The notes: generated by a model from the letters alone, not told the origin. A stretch of 64,000 nt of DNA from Membranipora membranacea (GCA_914767715.1 OU612069.1:5022001-5086000); one strand, 5' to 3'; positions 51,170 through 63,757 are shown, numbered from the stretch's first letter. Numbers and translations are program-made.

Positions 51170-51656
51170 CAGCACCTCTCAGGTTGTTGCCGTTCGTGGT
51201 TATTCTATCATAAATATATAAGAGGGTTTGGTTTACTACAGATATCAACACCTCCATTTTTTGATGGCCTAATTTGGAATTGGTGATAGCAGAATATATA
51301 CAAAATATACCGCTTTCACTTAAATCACTTTTTGGTGATTTCAGGTGTGACTGCATAGATAATCTGATTGTAAGAATGTTGAACTTAGAACTTTTCATAA
51401 CACACATCATATATAAATTATAATAACTTACAAATTATCTTTTTACCTCAACGAAGAAATCCTTCAAACACAATAATATATCACAGTTTCTTTTCGGACT
51501 TGTCCTCTTTTTGAGCACTGGGTTACAACTAAAAAATTGAAGGCCATATGTCTGGATGCTCCAATATTTCATTATACTTACAGTAATGATGAGACTGATC
51601 CAGTCTGCAATCACCCAATTGGGCCAAGACAGGAATCTGCTTACCTCTTGCTCCAT
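51170..51656 (-). CDS. Two possible exons of an unrecognised gene
   Basis: On the minus strand a start at 51656 opens MEQEVSRFLSWPNWVIADWI and runs to a consensus donor (GTAAGTATAATG near 51580). A second open stretch, after the acceptor-like TATGCAG near 51351, reads HLKSPKSDLSESGIFCIYSA and later VENIWK before the donor-like GTAATAG at about 51154. The phases are compatible (phase 0). I recognise no domain, and sequences this short can arise by chance. Confidence 0.25.
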
Positions 51657-52379
51657 ACTGTTTGGGATATCAAGTTTGGTGGAGCTTGAATGAGGTCATG
51701 ACCTTCACAATTCTATGTAAATGTTATACACTGAAGTTTCCTGTACTACACTTACCCCTTACCATTACCAATAGACATACTTAATTTATTATATTGGTTT
51801 ATTTAGGCCTGGAGTGCATCATTGGGTCCTGTTATAGATAGCCACTACTTTGTCACACACGGCAACACTCTCTCTAATTTGTAAATTTATGAAAAGAAAA
51901 GAAATTTAGAAACATTTGATAGCAATCTAAATAAAGGTGTCCTCTGCCAGAGGCATCGCTCTTGATTCTTCACCTGCTCTCTATTCAACTGAAATCATCG
52001 ACTTAAGCGTATATCATCTCACATAGTGGTTTACCAAATTAGGAAGATAAATTAGAATAAGTATATATTTCAGTTGAGTTCGAAATACCAACAATGGCCA
52101 AATAAAAGTATTTACTGTTTGCTCTGCATTCCAGTTGTCCTGTCAGGCTTAAGAAAAAGACGTAGCCAACATCTTACAGGTCGACCTCCATGTATTTGGT
52201 ATTGTAATACTTATATTAAAACAGAGCTATCAGATCATCATGACATCTAATTGGTTGCATTACATAGAAACGGCCAGCCAATCTTATTTCTGTGAATATT
52301 CTGCACGCATCTTGCCAGTATGTGATCATCAGCATGCATCGAGTCAGGAGAGAGACACCGAGGATACAGGGAGCAGGAT

Positions 52380-52620
52380 ATAAAACAATCGACCTGAAAA
52401 GATCTCCTAACACGACTCAAAACTAAAAGCTCCTGTGGCACCAACCGCTGGCAGTGAGCGGTAAGCATGCTAACAGAGCGCTCCATCTCGTAGTGACACC
52501 ATCCACACACAAAATTAGTTTTTATCTGTTTAGCCAGCCTTCCACCTTTAAAATCGGTCTCAAATGACATTACAATTGCCACCCTCCCTCCCCATCCTTC
52601 CCACAGGAGTGATGTTATTA
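52380..52620 (-). pseudogene. Possible BED-type zinc finger remnant
   Basis: A minus-strand frame contains NFVCGWCHYEMERSVSMLTA followed by HCQRLVPQELL. The C-x2-C...H-x-C spacing recalls the BED finger at the N-terminus of hAT transposases. Nothing else of a transposase is visible. Confidence 0.3.
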
Positions 52621-53559
52621 AAAATGTGATTACCAATATCTAGCATTTGAGTTCTCTTGAAACACGCATTAAACTGCCTCCTCCTGCGATTTTGACATGA
52701 AAGTATAATATTACCATTATAAAGGCATTTTATTACAACTCCGTCACCACAAAAAATACCAAAATCAAACCTATTTTAACACCGTTTTTCTCTAGTTACT
52801 TGATGCTCAGTTCATTAAAAGTATTTTGGCTTCAAGTTGCTGTAGAGTTATCTTCTCATTTTCATACAATGTCGTACTTATTACGAATTAGAAGTTATCC
52901 CACTTTGCCTTATTTATCATATCCCGTCCTTGTATCCAGGTAAACATACAAACTTAAATGAGAGAATTCGTTACAGAAGAAGAATCTAAGATCCAAATTG
53001 AATGTCTCCAATATCAGAACTTATACCAGCATACAAGTTCTCCCTGTATACAAGTTTTATTTCAAACTCCAAGCACCAAGCAGAACAATCAATTGTGTCA
53101 ATCTGATTAAATAACTCTCCGTAAGATAGCTGCAAGATAGCAAGAGAATAGGTAGTGATAGATATTTGATTTACTATTTCCAATCCAAATTCAATACTAC
53201 TGGTTCTAAATTTTGCTGGATGGGGTCAAAGTTTTTGAGGGGGGTTTAAATGAGGTCGCATAATTCATCTACTGGTACTTGTGTCAACCGACCTTACCAA
53301 GTGATATGAATTAAATTTAAGCCAGGGATACCCATCAAACATTTATGAAATATTTCAATCCTAAAAAATACACAAGAAGGCCTGACACTATCACATTTTA
53401 AACAAGAATTGATTGAGGAAACAATTTGTCAATTAAAAATTATTGAAGATTATTAGGGTTGTTTCAAACATAAATTACTGTCTTTCAAGTAAAATTTTTA
53501 AGAATAGATTGGGCAGTGCTTCTGAATTGTGCGAAAATAAATGTCACGTTAAAATCCCA

Positions 53560-55075
53560 AATCCTTCCATCAAAGAAGCCTTAATAGTAGTAGTATTGTT
53601 ATAATGAAGGCATATTAAATCAGATATAAAATACTTCTGGTTTCTAGTTACTATTTGATTATGTAATATCAGGGCTCTCAACCTGGGAGGATTCGAAACC
53701 TGAGTTTTGATATAAGCATGTCCCATAGTGGTATTTTAAAGGTGTAAGATGCCCTGAGCATAAACAGCTGAGGGTACGTCTGAGATGGCACCGAAATGTT
53801 GTCGGTTGAAATACCTGAGATTTGAAGATTATGTGCAAAGAATAGCTGGCAAAGCAAGTCAAAGAATGTATGTTGCATCTAAGTACAAAGCCATTAGCTT
53901 CCATGATGTTCAAAAGTTTTTTAGTTTCCCTCTTGATGTATTGTCTGCCTGCCTGAATAAAAATTTTGTTGAGATATTAATCATTGAAATAAGATGGGAA
54001 ACCAATCAAGACCATTTGTGCCTAAGACTTATTTCCACATTTGATGTTGAATGATGAGATTTCCTGCTAAATTACTGAATTCGAATCATTTAATTCATGA
54101 TCAGAATATTTTATAAAATGTAGTATTAACAATCCTTCCATCAAAGAAGCCTTAATAGTAGTACTATTGTTATAATGAAGGCATATTAAATCAGATATAA
54201 AGTACTTCTGGTTTCTAGTTACTATTTGATTATGTAATATCAGGGCTCTCAACCTGGGAGGATTCGAAACCTGAGTTTTGATATAAGCATGTCCCATAGT
54301 GGTATTTTAAAGGTGTAAAATGCCCTGAGCATAAACAGCTGAGGGTACGTCTGAGATGGCACCGAAATGTTGTCGGTTGAAATACCTGAGATTTGAAGAT
54401 TATGTGCAAAGAATAGCTGGCAAAGCAAGTCAAAGAATGTATGTTGCATCTAAGTACAAAGCCATTAGCTTCCATGATGTTCAAAAGTTTTTTAGTTTCC
54501 CTCTTGATGTATTGTCTGCCTGCCTGAATAAAAATTTTGTTGAGATATTAATCATTGAAATAAGATGGGAAACCAATCAAGACCATTTGTGCCTAAGACT
54601 TATTTCCACATTTGATGTTGAATGATGAGATTTCCTGCTAAATTACTGAATTCGAATCATTTAATTCATGATCAGAATATTTTATAAAATGTAGTATTAA
54701 CAATCCTTCCATCAAAGAAGCCTTAATAGTAGTACTATTGTTATAATGAAGGCATATTAAATCATATATAAAGTACTTCTGGTTTCTAGTTACTATTTGA
54801 TTATGTAATATCAGGGCTCTCAACCTTGGAGGATTCGAAACCTGAGTTTTGATATAAGCATGTCCCATAGTGGTATTTTAAAGGTGTAAAATGCCCTGAG
54901 CATATACAGCTGAGGGTACGTCTGAGATGGCACCGAAATGTTGTCGGGTGAAATACCTGAGATTTGAAGATTATGTGCAAAGAATAGCTGGCAAAGCAAG
55001 TCAAAGAATGTATGTTGCATCTAAGTACAAAGTTCAAAAGTGTTTTAGTTTCCCTCTTGATGTATTGTCTGCCTG
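53560..55075. repeat. 571 bp tandem repeat, 2.65 copies
   Basis: Units start at 53561, 54132 and 54703. Copies one and two are nearly identical; the third has lost about 18 bp (near 55031) and diverges after 55075. Each unit holds the hAT-like end CAGGGCTCTCAACCTGGGAG (53670, 54241, 54812). An 89-codon plus-strand frame (MAPKCCRLKYLRFEDYVQRI...) is identical in copies one and two but is not recognisable as a protein. A separate partial copy lies at 57867-58050. Confidence 0.93.
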
Positions 55076-56522
55076 TTTTGCACACGAGCATATGTACCAT
55101 AGACAAAAATTAAATTACTAAGAAAGGTTTTTAATGTTGCCAAGAATTTGAGGCTTGACGAAGGCGACCTCGATATTATTGTGCTGTTTTGCTGATGAGC
55201 ATCACATCATACACAATTTTCTAGAGCGATGCCCTCAAATGCATGTTCCATACATTAGTAGCAAGTATATGTATAAGTATATGCATCCTTTTCTCGCAAC
55301 ATTTCATGTTTGTGATAGCAAGTAAATCAATAAAAACCTAGAGCATTTCTTGTAAACATAAAATCGTAAATAATTTTAGATTTGATCCAGATGAACCAAT
55401 TCATATGGACTAACCAAGGCCATCGCCACAGGTGAAAATGAATCCCCATGATGTAAAAATATGTTTGTAAAAATATTGATTTAAAGGCTGACGAATCGAG
55501 CCGCCAGGGTAGAAAGGCATACGTTTGATGTAATTTTATGCTATTGAAGCCATTGCCTGGATTTATCCGGTTCACCCGCAAATTCACTTTTTTAACATTC
55601 CTAAAATTCAAATTTCTATTTAGCCATAATGATCTATTTCGCAAATCACTGGGATTGGCAGTGCAGTAAGAGCAGAGCTTATCACAAATGAAATCAAATA
55701 CCCACAACAAATACCACACATAATTCTCATGCAAAAGTTTGATTTTATCTTTATTATTCATCTCTGCCAAAAATTAGCAATTCAAGCAATGTGATCTAGA
55801 ATAGAGCACACAATGCAGTTGCAAATTCCTTGTCACCAATGAATTAATTATTTCAATGGGCTGTCACAACTATCCACACCAAGAAATAATTTAGATACGA
55901 TCATTTTGGATATTATTAGTAATGCCCGAGAACATGGCTTCTCAATTTTAAGACGCTGCCAAGCTGAAAGTAAATCTATCGGCTATTAAACAAGCAGATA
56001 AGACTTTCCTGGGAAAGCGCATTATTTTGCCACCTTCCAATGACATAAATGTCCAACTATCTGCTTAAAACATCAAGCAGTGTTGACCCTGTGATCAAAT
56101 ATGCATGTCATCTCAGTCTGAATCGAGATGCTTTGACAGAAAGGCAAGTTGGGGTGTAATGTGTTGATATTCAAATTAAATACTAGATTCATTCAATCAT
56201 GTCAAGTTCATTACAAGCTAAATTTTAAAAGCATTCTCAAATGCAAATTGGAATTAAGCCATATCAATTTCACATAAATGACTTGATTAGGCAGCGCAGT
56301 GAAAGCATAGCTTATGACAACTAGAATCTAATACCTGGTCATTCATTAATAATATGACATAAATTATTGTAAGGCAACATTTACCATTGTTTATATATTA
56401 TTCATCTCTGCCAACGAGCAAAATCTGAGTTTTTAGCTCACATTCTAAAATTCCCCGAGAAGCCTGAGTTGAACCCCAAAATCTGAGTAACTCGGGCTAA
56501 ACCTGAGTGGTTGAGAGCCCTG
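54812..56522. mobile_element. hAT-like element with CAGGGCTCTCAACC ends
   Basis: CAGGGCTCTCAACC at 54812 is matched by its exact complement GGTTGAGAGCCCTG ending at 56522, the form of a hAT terminus. Flanks (TGTAATAT, GTATTATT) are not an exact target duplication. Internally, 55560-55790 and 56180-56430 are diverged direct copies (shared words such as GCAGTGCAGTAAGAGC and ATTATTCATCTCTGCCAA). No intact transposase. The left end belongs to the third 571 bp unit. Confidence 0.6.
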
Positions 56523-57379
56523 GTATTATTGTCTGTGATATGTAATAAATCAATCAAATCAATCAGGTGAAGACCAGAGAAGGCAGGGGAGGGATTTTGT
56601 TTTGCAGCTTAATTTGAGTTCGAAATCTTCTAAGTGCAGTCACCAATAGCTCCTCGGCCATATGCCATTAACAGCTTGAAGTCAATATGGTTAGTTGGGT
56701 ATCCAGATGAATCACAGTATGAAAGGTTTTTACTATGGTATCTACTGTCGTGAGAATATTGCTCATTGTGTTAATGGCTGTGATGCCATAAGGAGAGCAA
56801 GGAGTTACAGGGGCCTTAGCCCATGATAATATTCAAAATTGTATTGTGCTAACCTAAATTATTAACCATCCTTTGTAAGCCTCTATAAATAAATAAATAA
56901 GCATTCACTATTAGTATGCCTACCTGTAAATATGAGAGCACTATGTAGTAAATCATTTTATTGTATGACATAAACAGAGAGACATTGCGACAACACAAAC
57001 CATCACAAACCAACACAATTATGAGATTATATTGACTTAATCTTGTCACCAAACAATAGCTCATGGGCCTGTTTTTAAAAACAATTTGAATTAGCCACAC
57101 ATATTTTATTATGAATAGCAATAAATGATAACACTCTATGAGAAGAATGCTGTGTGTACAGCCTCTGCTTCCAATTGATATTGCTAGCATAATGAATTAC
57201 GCTGTGTTAAACACTTTCCAGCTCCTATCTCAATTTTAACTTATGAATCCCTATGCTCAGTACCAAGATATACACATAGTTTGGTAACCTTCCATTTATC
57301 ATAATAGTTAGATTGCAATTCAGTATTCATAGATCAGCTTCTTGCTATAATCTGTAATCAAAGAGAAACCCATGCATCC

Positions 57380-57468
57380 CAATTGACAAGCCCTCGGGGC
57401 TAACCAAACCCATGACCTCCAACGCATGCGCTGTGCGACTGACACTCTTAACGTATGTCACCAACTCT
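57380..57468 (-). repeat. tRNA-derived SINE-like segment
   Basis: The minus strand reads AGAGTGTCAGTCGCACAGCG, CATGCGTTGGAGGTCATGGG and TTTGGTTAGCCCCGAGGGC, resembling the anticodon arm, B box and following region of tRNA-derived SINEs. The A box and head are not clear. Confidence 0.35.
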
Positions 57469-57866
57469 TAAATCCATCTCATTCTTGATAGCACGCTTTC
57501 TGCATCAAACAATCGAAGCTAAAAAAATAAACTCTATTTTAACCACAATTTCTAAATTGAAAGATTCATACCCATTTGTGTTGACTAAATAAGCCATCAC
57601 AAAATTACAAAGAAGATCTTTCCGAGCCCACAGAGTCAGTATATTTTGGAGGCATGTGTCTTGTGAGATTATAGTAATAATAATAATAGCCATTCACATC
57701 ATGGTTGCACTAGCTTGCCATGCACTTCTAGTAGCTTGACTTAGGAGGCTCTACTGGTCGTGGAGCAAGTCGATTGAATAGTAAAAATTCAAGCACTTTC
57801 TGGACGATCAGACGTTTGACAAAGGTGGAAAAACCTATATATACATGAAATTACAACCAAACTACA

Positions 57867-58050
57867 CATGAATAAAAATTTTGTTGAGATATTAATCATT
57901 GAAATAAGATGGGAAACCAATCAAGACCATTTGTGCCTAAGACTTATTTCCACATTTGATGTTGAATGATGAGATTTCCTGCTAAATTACTGAATTTGAA
58001 TAATTTACTTCATGATCAGAATATTTTGTAAAATGTAGTATTAACAATTT
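57867..58050. repeat. Dispersed partial copy of the 571 bp unit
   Basis: Over 170 bp almost identical to 53958-54131, including AATAAAAATTTTGTTGAGAT and TTGATGTTGAATGATGAG, lying 2.8 kb beyond the tandem block and lacking the hAT-like end. Confidence 0.9.
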
Positions 58051-58077
58051 ATAATCTTTGGTAATCACGGTATTAGG

Positions 58078-58400
58078 CTACCAGTAGCAGATTATAATTG
58101 TACTTGTTGCATTGGGGACATAGGATTTTTGTGCATCATACATAGATTGAATTGAAAGCTTGATATAGAAGAGGCTTTGTTTAGACAAAGAGAGTATATC
58201 AAAGGCTAAGGTCTCTGGTGTATTGCGCAATCGTAAGCACACATCAGGCATAATTTCAAAAAGCAGATATACATAACACATTTTGCTTGCATGCAACTTG
58301 CAATGATGCAAAAATCGGAATATCTGGACAGCCCTATTCTGGATAACCAAAAGAAATTTGAAAGTAATTGGACTATTGGAAGTAGGTTTGCGATACATTA
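58078..58400 (-). pseudogene. LINE reverse transcriptase C-terminal fragment, minus strand
   Basis: Open frame with TFKFLLVIQNRAVQIFRFLH and later YLLFEIMPDVCLRLRNTPET, resembling the L-x-x-LQNRAVRI and L-x-LP segments near the end of non-LTR reverse transcriptases. Open over 106 codons, but the catalytic part is absent. Confidence 0.5.
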
Positions 58401-58808
58401 CTTTGTTAGTAATGGCTGTTTTTTGTAGATTTCTTTGAGAAATAATAATTTTTTAAAGATTATTCTGGCTCATTGGGTTTATATTGGTATAATATATAAT
58501 TATATGTGGGTTTAGTTCACCCATGATAAATAAACTTCCCTAGAGTGAAGTTCAAAGTTTGGTCAGGAGGAGATAATCACAAAATCAGCCAGTACTTTTA
58601 ATGAACTGAGTGGAAGGTTTGCAATGGCAAGGATGTGTAGCCCAAGACATATTTAACATTATCCTTTGCCTGACAATGGTGGAGGATTGTACAGGGTAAC
58701 CACCCTGGCACAGGGCACCTGAGCTGAGCCTGGTTGTTAAATCACTCACTCAGACAAAATACTGACAGTGCATCAAGCACAACACATGATCAGCCTGATG
58801 GTAGTTTA

Positions 58809-58909
58809 AGCGCTAACATGATGTCCGGAGAGCTGGTGGTAGCATTTCATTATCAACCACTTTGCCAATGCCAATGCTACTACCAGCTCTCCGACACCTA
58901 TTAAGCGCT
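58809..58909. repeat. 101 bp hairpin element (hairpin B)
   Basis: Arms of about 37 bp (centre GGAGAGCTGGTGGTAGCATT and its complement) surround a 26 bp loop. TTAAGCGCTAA stands as a direct repeat at both ends (left from 58807, right from 58902). The loop and inner arm contain, at 58842-58863, the same 22 bp found in the stem of hairpin A at 10208-10229. Confidence 0.85.
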
Positions 58910-59824
58910 AAAACCAGTCTCATGGTTAAAACTCACTTCCTGTTTAATCCAACTAACTTGACATTAAAACTTAACTTGTCCCCCCCCCACTACACCATTG
59001 AGACAAGTTTGTCTTAGCATATCAATTGAATAATATCCGTAGCTTTGAATTTACAGCCAAAATATCCTCATAGTTATACAACAACTAGCATAATCTGGCT
59101 CAGATCCAGTAGGGTCGGTATTCCAAGACTGATTTCGATGTAAACCGATATCAATATCAATATCAATGTTTGATTGTCGTCTGTCACAAATGTTTTGGCT
59201 AGTGATACAAGCAACAGGTGTAGTATTATAAAAGAAAACATCAGTACAGATTACTGGTTGCACTCACTGTACAACATAATGAATGAGACAATATTTGATA
59301 GAGCAGTCCTTGTCAATGCACAATAGAGAATTACACAATCAAACATAGGCATATTAATCTCATCATGAACTGTTTGCAAACAAGGGGAGGTTCGTAACTT
59401 CTGTACGTCCCTTGGTATGCGCTTGTTCATTATATCTCATCATATTGCGCAATTCAGAGGTCGCCAGAGATGATGAATTAGAGACACAATGCAGTGTTAA
59501 TATCTGCGCCGCCTGCCATTGTATAGCAACAAGTCAAGGCCAGAGGAAGGATATATTGTTACTCTGTGTTTATATCATATAGAATCAAGCCATCTACATC
59601 ACTAGAAAACAGATATTAACTTCTCAAAGCTGGATACCCTGTGTAGACATGTACTGGTAGTTTGAAAATCAGAAATCATAGGATGGTGACCACTGATACA
59701 GACTTATATTACTGGTAGAGACAGATAGGATTATGTGGATCACCTTCATTTCTGTCTTCTGACTGCAGATACCAGGTAAGCTTATCTAATCAATGCTGTC
59801 ACCACGACAGTGGTCACTCTACAT

Positions 59825-60584
59825 CAGCTGTGGGCAACCTACGGCCTTTTTGCCAGTGCGGCCTAATTGGTAATATTTTGCGGCCTAATTGTGGCCTTTT
59901 GCCTATAAAAGTTGGTACGCATTAATTTTATTTCCCGTTTTGTTATGTGGATACCAAGTTTACATAGCGCTCTGATAGCACAATATTCATTTAAAAAAAT
60001 GGTGGCCATTCTGTACTATGCATGTAGCTTTGCTTCCCAAGCTATTCTACACAAAAATATTTTCAAGTGCTTTATTTTCAAATTAAACCAGAACAGTGGC
60101 CTCTGGATGTTGAAATCACAAAGTTGTATAATACTATATTAATTATTATTTTGCAAAACTGTCATTTTGAACAAGAAAGCCAAAATTGTATCAACGTGTT
60201 ACAAGAGTGATGCTGCATTTTGGCTAAAAATTTCCAGATTCGTACCTCTTATTTCACAAAAAATTCTCCTTGCGGGAGGGCGCTACAGCACCCACCCTGC
60301 CCTATGCCATACACATGACACACAGGTGTATGATCATGTATACACAACCAAATCAAATCATGAGAAATATGACACCATAAAACATCAGAAGATTCGATAA
60401 ACCAGTAATTTTGTTAAGATGATATTTCTTGCAAAATAATATTATTACAGTTTATAATTTATACAAAAGAATTGCCAAAAATTGTTACGCCTGTTCCAAA
60501 TCCAAGCTTGTAAGATATGTTGCGGCCTTTTGAGTTGAGACTTCGTAAAATGTGGCCTTTTTCATAAAAGGTTGCCCACCCATG
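59825..60584. mobile_element. 760 bp non-autonomous hAT-type transposon with perfect 8 bp target duplication
   Basis: Inverted ends CAGCTGTGGGCAACC (left) and GGTTGCCCACCCATG (right; complement CATGGGTGGGCAACC), with further subterminal GGCCTTTT repeats. CTCTACAT is duplicated exactly on both sides (59817-59824 and 60585-60592). 8 bp duplications and CA-GGGCAACC ends are typical of hAT elements. Short open frames inside do not resemble transposase. Confidence 0.93.
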
Positions 60585-60599
60585 CTCTACATTATAACA

Positions 60600-61235
60600 G
60601 GAATAATCAAAGACCCATAGCAGAGCTTATTAATATTTATACTCATACGGACCAATACAATCTTGATTCAACTGCTTTCATCGGAGTGGCATTATCACAC
60701 AACATGGATGGCCAAAGGCTCTGCCAACCTCAATAACCATTATCGGCACTGAATTTTACATAATGTAGGAGACCAAAGATCAGATTGCAAGTTAGTTAGT
60801 TAGTTTCTTATGAGCCAGCACCATACTGACTCTCGTGATCTGACTGGGCATGTAGATCAATGATAAACTATGCTATAATTACCACAAAGCAGGTGTCGTA
60901 AAGCTAAGTATGCATCATGCGTGACTTGTATTTGCGCATGTGCAAGAACAATGAGTTTAGTTTGGGTTCTGATTGCAACTTTGGAAAGGGGAAATGGGAT
61001 ATCCCCTGCATAAACTGTCAATCAAAATCAGCTAATAATGACAAGAGAGGATAACTATTAATAACAAATCCGCACGCTTTGGGGAGGATGTCACCAGAGC
61101 AGGTAGCCAATCAGATGGCTTCGGAATTCCGAGGCTCAATTTTGCAGAGATCAGTTCATGCCCAGAGCTGAGCATGCGCAGAATGAGCCAGCACTGCAGC
61201 GTCGTCATCCAATATAGCAAATACATCCTCATTCT
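60600..61235. other. Sequence between transposon and satellite without recognised features
   Basis: No repeat or supported gene. A minus-strand frame at 61032-61238 is open for 68 codons but is unremarkable. Confidence 0.35.
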
Positions 61236-61239
61236 CACG

Positions 61240-62112
61240 TGAAACTACACTGACGTCCATAGCATGAGCAACTGTCAGAACTCAGGCTAATCTCACAAAC
61301 AGCCTAAACTACACTGATGCCCATAGCATGAGCAACTGCCAGAACTCAGGCTAATCTCACAAACTGCCTATACTACACTGACACCCATATCATACCGCCA
61401 GAAGAAATCGGGCTCATAAACTGCCTAAACTACTCGGACACCAATACCATACGCTACTCTCAGAACTCAGGCTAATCTCACAAACAGCCTAAATTACACT
61501 GACGTCCATAGCATGAGCAACTGTTAGATCTCAGGCCAATCTCACAAACAGCCTAAACTACACTGACGCCCATAGCATGAGCAACTGCCAGAATTCAGGC
61601 TAATCTCACAAACTGCCTAAACTACACTGACACCCATATCATACCGCCAGAAAAAATCGGGCTCACAACCTGCCTAAACTACACGAACACCCATATCATA
61701 CCGTCAGAAGAAATCGGCTCATAAACTGCCTAAACTACACCGACGCCCATGGCATAGGCTATTCTCAGAACTCAGGCTAATCTCACAAACGGCCTAAACT
61801 ACACTGATGCCCAAGGCATAAGCTACTGTCAGATCTCAGGCCAATCTCACAAACAGGCTAATCTCACAAACTGCCTAAACTACCCTGACGCCCATAGCAT
61901 AGGCTACTCTCAGAACTCAGGCTAATCTCACAAAAAACCTTAACTACACCGATGCCCATAGCGTGAGCTACTGTCAGATCTCAGGCCAATCTCACAAACA
62001 GGCTAATCTCACAAACTGCCTAAACTACCCTGACGCCCATAGCATAGGCTACTCTCAGAACTCAGGCTAATCTCACACACTGCTTTAACAACACTGACCC
62101 CCATATCATAAG
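61240..62112. repeat. 64/57 bp satellite array, locus 2
   Basis: About 13 units of the same two monomer types as 21890-23660 (TGTCAGAACTCAGG, CTAATCTCACAAAC, TAAACTACACTGACG). A distinctive truncated unit (CACAAACAGGCTAATCTCAC) occurs twice, near 61850 and 61995, so part of the array duplicated as a higher-order block. Confidence 0.95.
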
Positions 62113-62194
62113 GTGAGATATCTGATCAGTGACACATTCTTAGTCACTGTGACGAACAATATCATATTTCTCTGCTGTGAAAATGCAGGCATTA

Positions 62195-63757
62195 TCATGG
62201 GCCCCACGGACTTACATGTCTTTACTTTGCCAATGTCCACTATCAACCACCCAAGAAACACCAAACAGGAAAAGACACAAAAAAATTATTTTGACAACCG
62301 ACCTTGAAATATCTCACAATATCTCTCCCCTCCTTCCTCTTTCATTTGCTTCAGGTATGAAGTTTCTAGCACAAACAGAGCTGACTTTATGGACCAGAGA
62401 AAAAAGATGCTTTCTTGCATCTAGATGCCAGATCATGTGACATGTCATAGCAATCGAGGACGATTGCAACCAAGGGAGTGCAGATGTCACATCTACAGAG
62501 CATACAGGAGAATTTTCTATATCATCATCAGTACACTCAAACTCAACTTGAGGACACGCTAGTAACAGACAGGACATTTAACCTCGATCAAAGTTAACTG
62601 AATCAAAGTGAACATCGATCAAAGGCAACTGAATTAAATCAAAGCGCTAATTTTAATATCTGTACCCACTCTTGGGACCGATCAACCCACTCTTGGGGCA
62701 GATGTATTTTGTTGTTTTTCTTGTGTTTGTTTACTGATGAGTGTCAGCAGTGTTTTAATGGGTTTGGAACCATGCTATATAAGAACATGGTTCACGAATG
62801 GAAAGGCCTCTTCGTTTGCAACTTCATTTGGAGGCAGGTCAGTTTTTAAACATGGAAGTTTTACAGTTTTTATCATAATATTATTCTCATTTTACATTAG
62901 TTATATTTATAGGGAAATAGAACTTGCCTTGTTTTTGATAATGGCACAGTATAACACTTGGTTGGATTATTTGTATCATCAATTAATTTAGTTAAATGAA
63001 TTAAAGTGAGCATGCATGGCATCATCAACTAGAAAGAATAACTTGTTGAAATCAGACATGTACTGTTAAGTTGAATTAATTACGCTTGATTCTAAACTTG
63101 AACGAACTAAAAGACACGCTCTTAAGTCAAGTGTTTAATCGCGACATCAAATGAGATCACATCTAAATAAGTCAGTGTCGCATAGTGAGAATCATCATGC
63201 CAAGCTCATGAGCACAGATCTCAGTAGCGGAGAGTTAATGCGGTGACTCCATAACCCGGAATCCCACAGTTTCTACAAAATTCACAAAACCTGAGTAGGC
63301 TGAAATGGCTGCATGAGTATTGACATCCCCACATGATTATTGTACTTATATTTTATTTCACTAAATTGGTTCTTTTTACACTCATATATGAGTTCTAAAT
63401 TATATTCGTTAATTTTTAAGCTACTAATAAACTATGAGAAACCATATATGAGTATAAAAAGAACCAATTTAGTGAAATAAAAAAAATAATCATGTGGGGA
63501 TGTCAATACTCATGCAGTCATTTCAGCCTACTCAGATTTTGTGAATTTTGTAGAGGCATCTTTTTTCTCTGCTCAATAAAGTCAGCTCCGTTTGTGCTAG
63601 AAACTTTAAACCTGAAGGAGGAGTGAGTTAGTGTGAGAGAGTTCAAGGTGGGTTGTAAAAAAATTCTTTTTGTGTCTTACCCTGTTTGGTGTTTTTGAGT
63701 GGTTGATAGTGGACATTGGCAAAGTAAAGACATGTAAGTCCCAGGGGCCCATGGCTA
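62195..63757. mobile_element. Large foldback element
   Basis: The left arm 62195-62415 and the right arm 63550-63757 are inverted copies with clear divergence (shared words GACTTACATGTCTTTACTTT, CCAATGTCCACTATCAACCA, GTTTCTAGCACAAAC, CAGAGAAAAAAGATGC). Termini contain CATGGGCCCC. The 1.1 kb centre contains an 84-codon open frame (62737-62991) of no recognisable family and the palindrome 63262-63553. Confidence 0.85.
63262..63553. repeat. Long palindrome at the inner edge of the right foldback arm
   Basis: Arms of about 120 bp (63262-63393 and 63440-63553; shared words CACAAAATCTGAGTAGGCTG and TGAGTATTGACATCCCCACA in complementary form) are nearly perfect, with a loop of about 45 bp. Much less diverged than the surrounding foldback arms, so probably younger. 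Confidence 0.88.

Noticed and set aside
52247-52636. 129-codon minus-strand frame as a host gene
   Set aside because: Apart from a weak BED-finger-like spacing there is no family signal; it is reported only as a possible transposase remnant.
53785-54625. Two identical 89-codon frames (MAPKCCRLKYLRF...) as a duplicated gene
   Set aside because: They are identical because the 571 bp unit is duplicated; the protein resembles nothing and the third copy is broken.
55327-55770. 147-codon minus-strand frame
   Set aside because: It lies inside the hAT-like element; the diverged direct copy at 56180-56430 is not open, and there is no transposase motif.
53670-56522. Exact hAT target duplication around the CAGGGCTCTCAACC ends
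   Set aside because: The 8 bp flanks TGTAATAT and GTATTATT do not match, so a duplication is not claimed.
56849-57190. 113-codon minus-strand hydrophobic frame as a membrane protein
   Set aside because: Its hydrophobicity follows from AT-rich codons; no splice context, no recognisable family.
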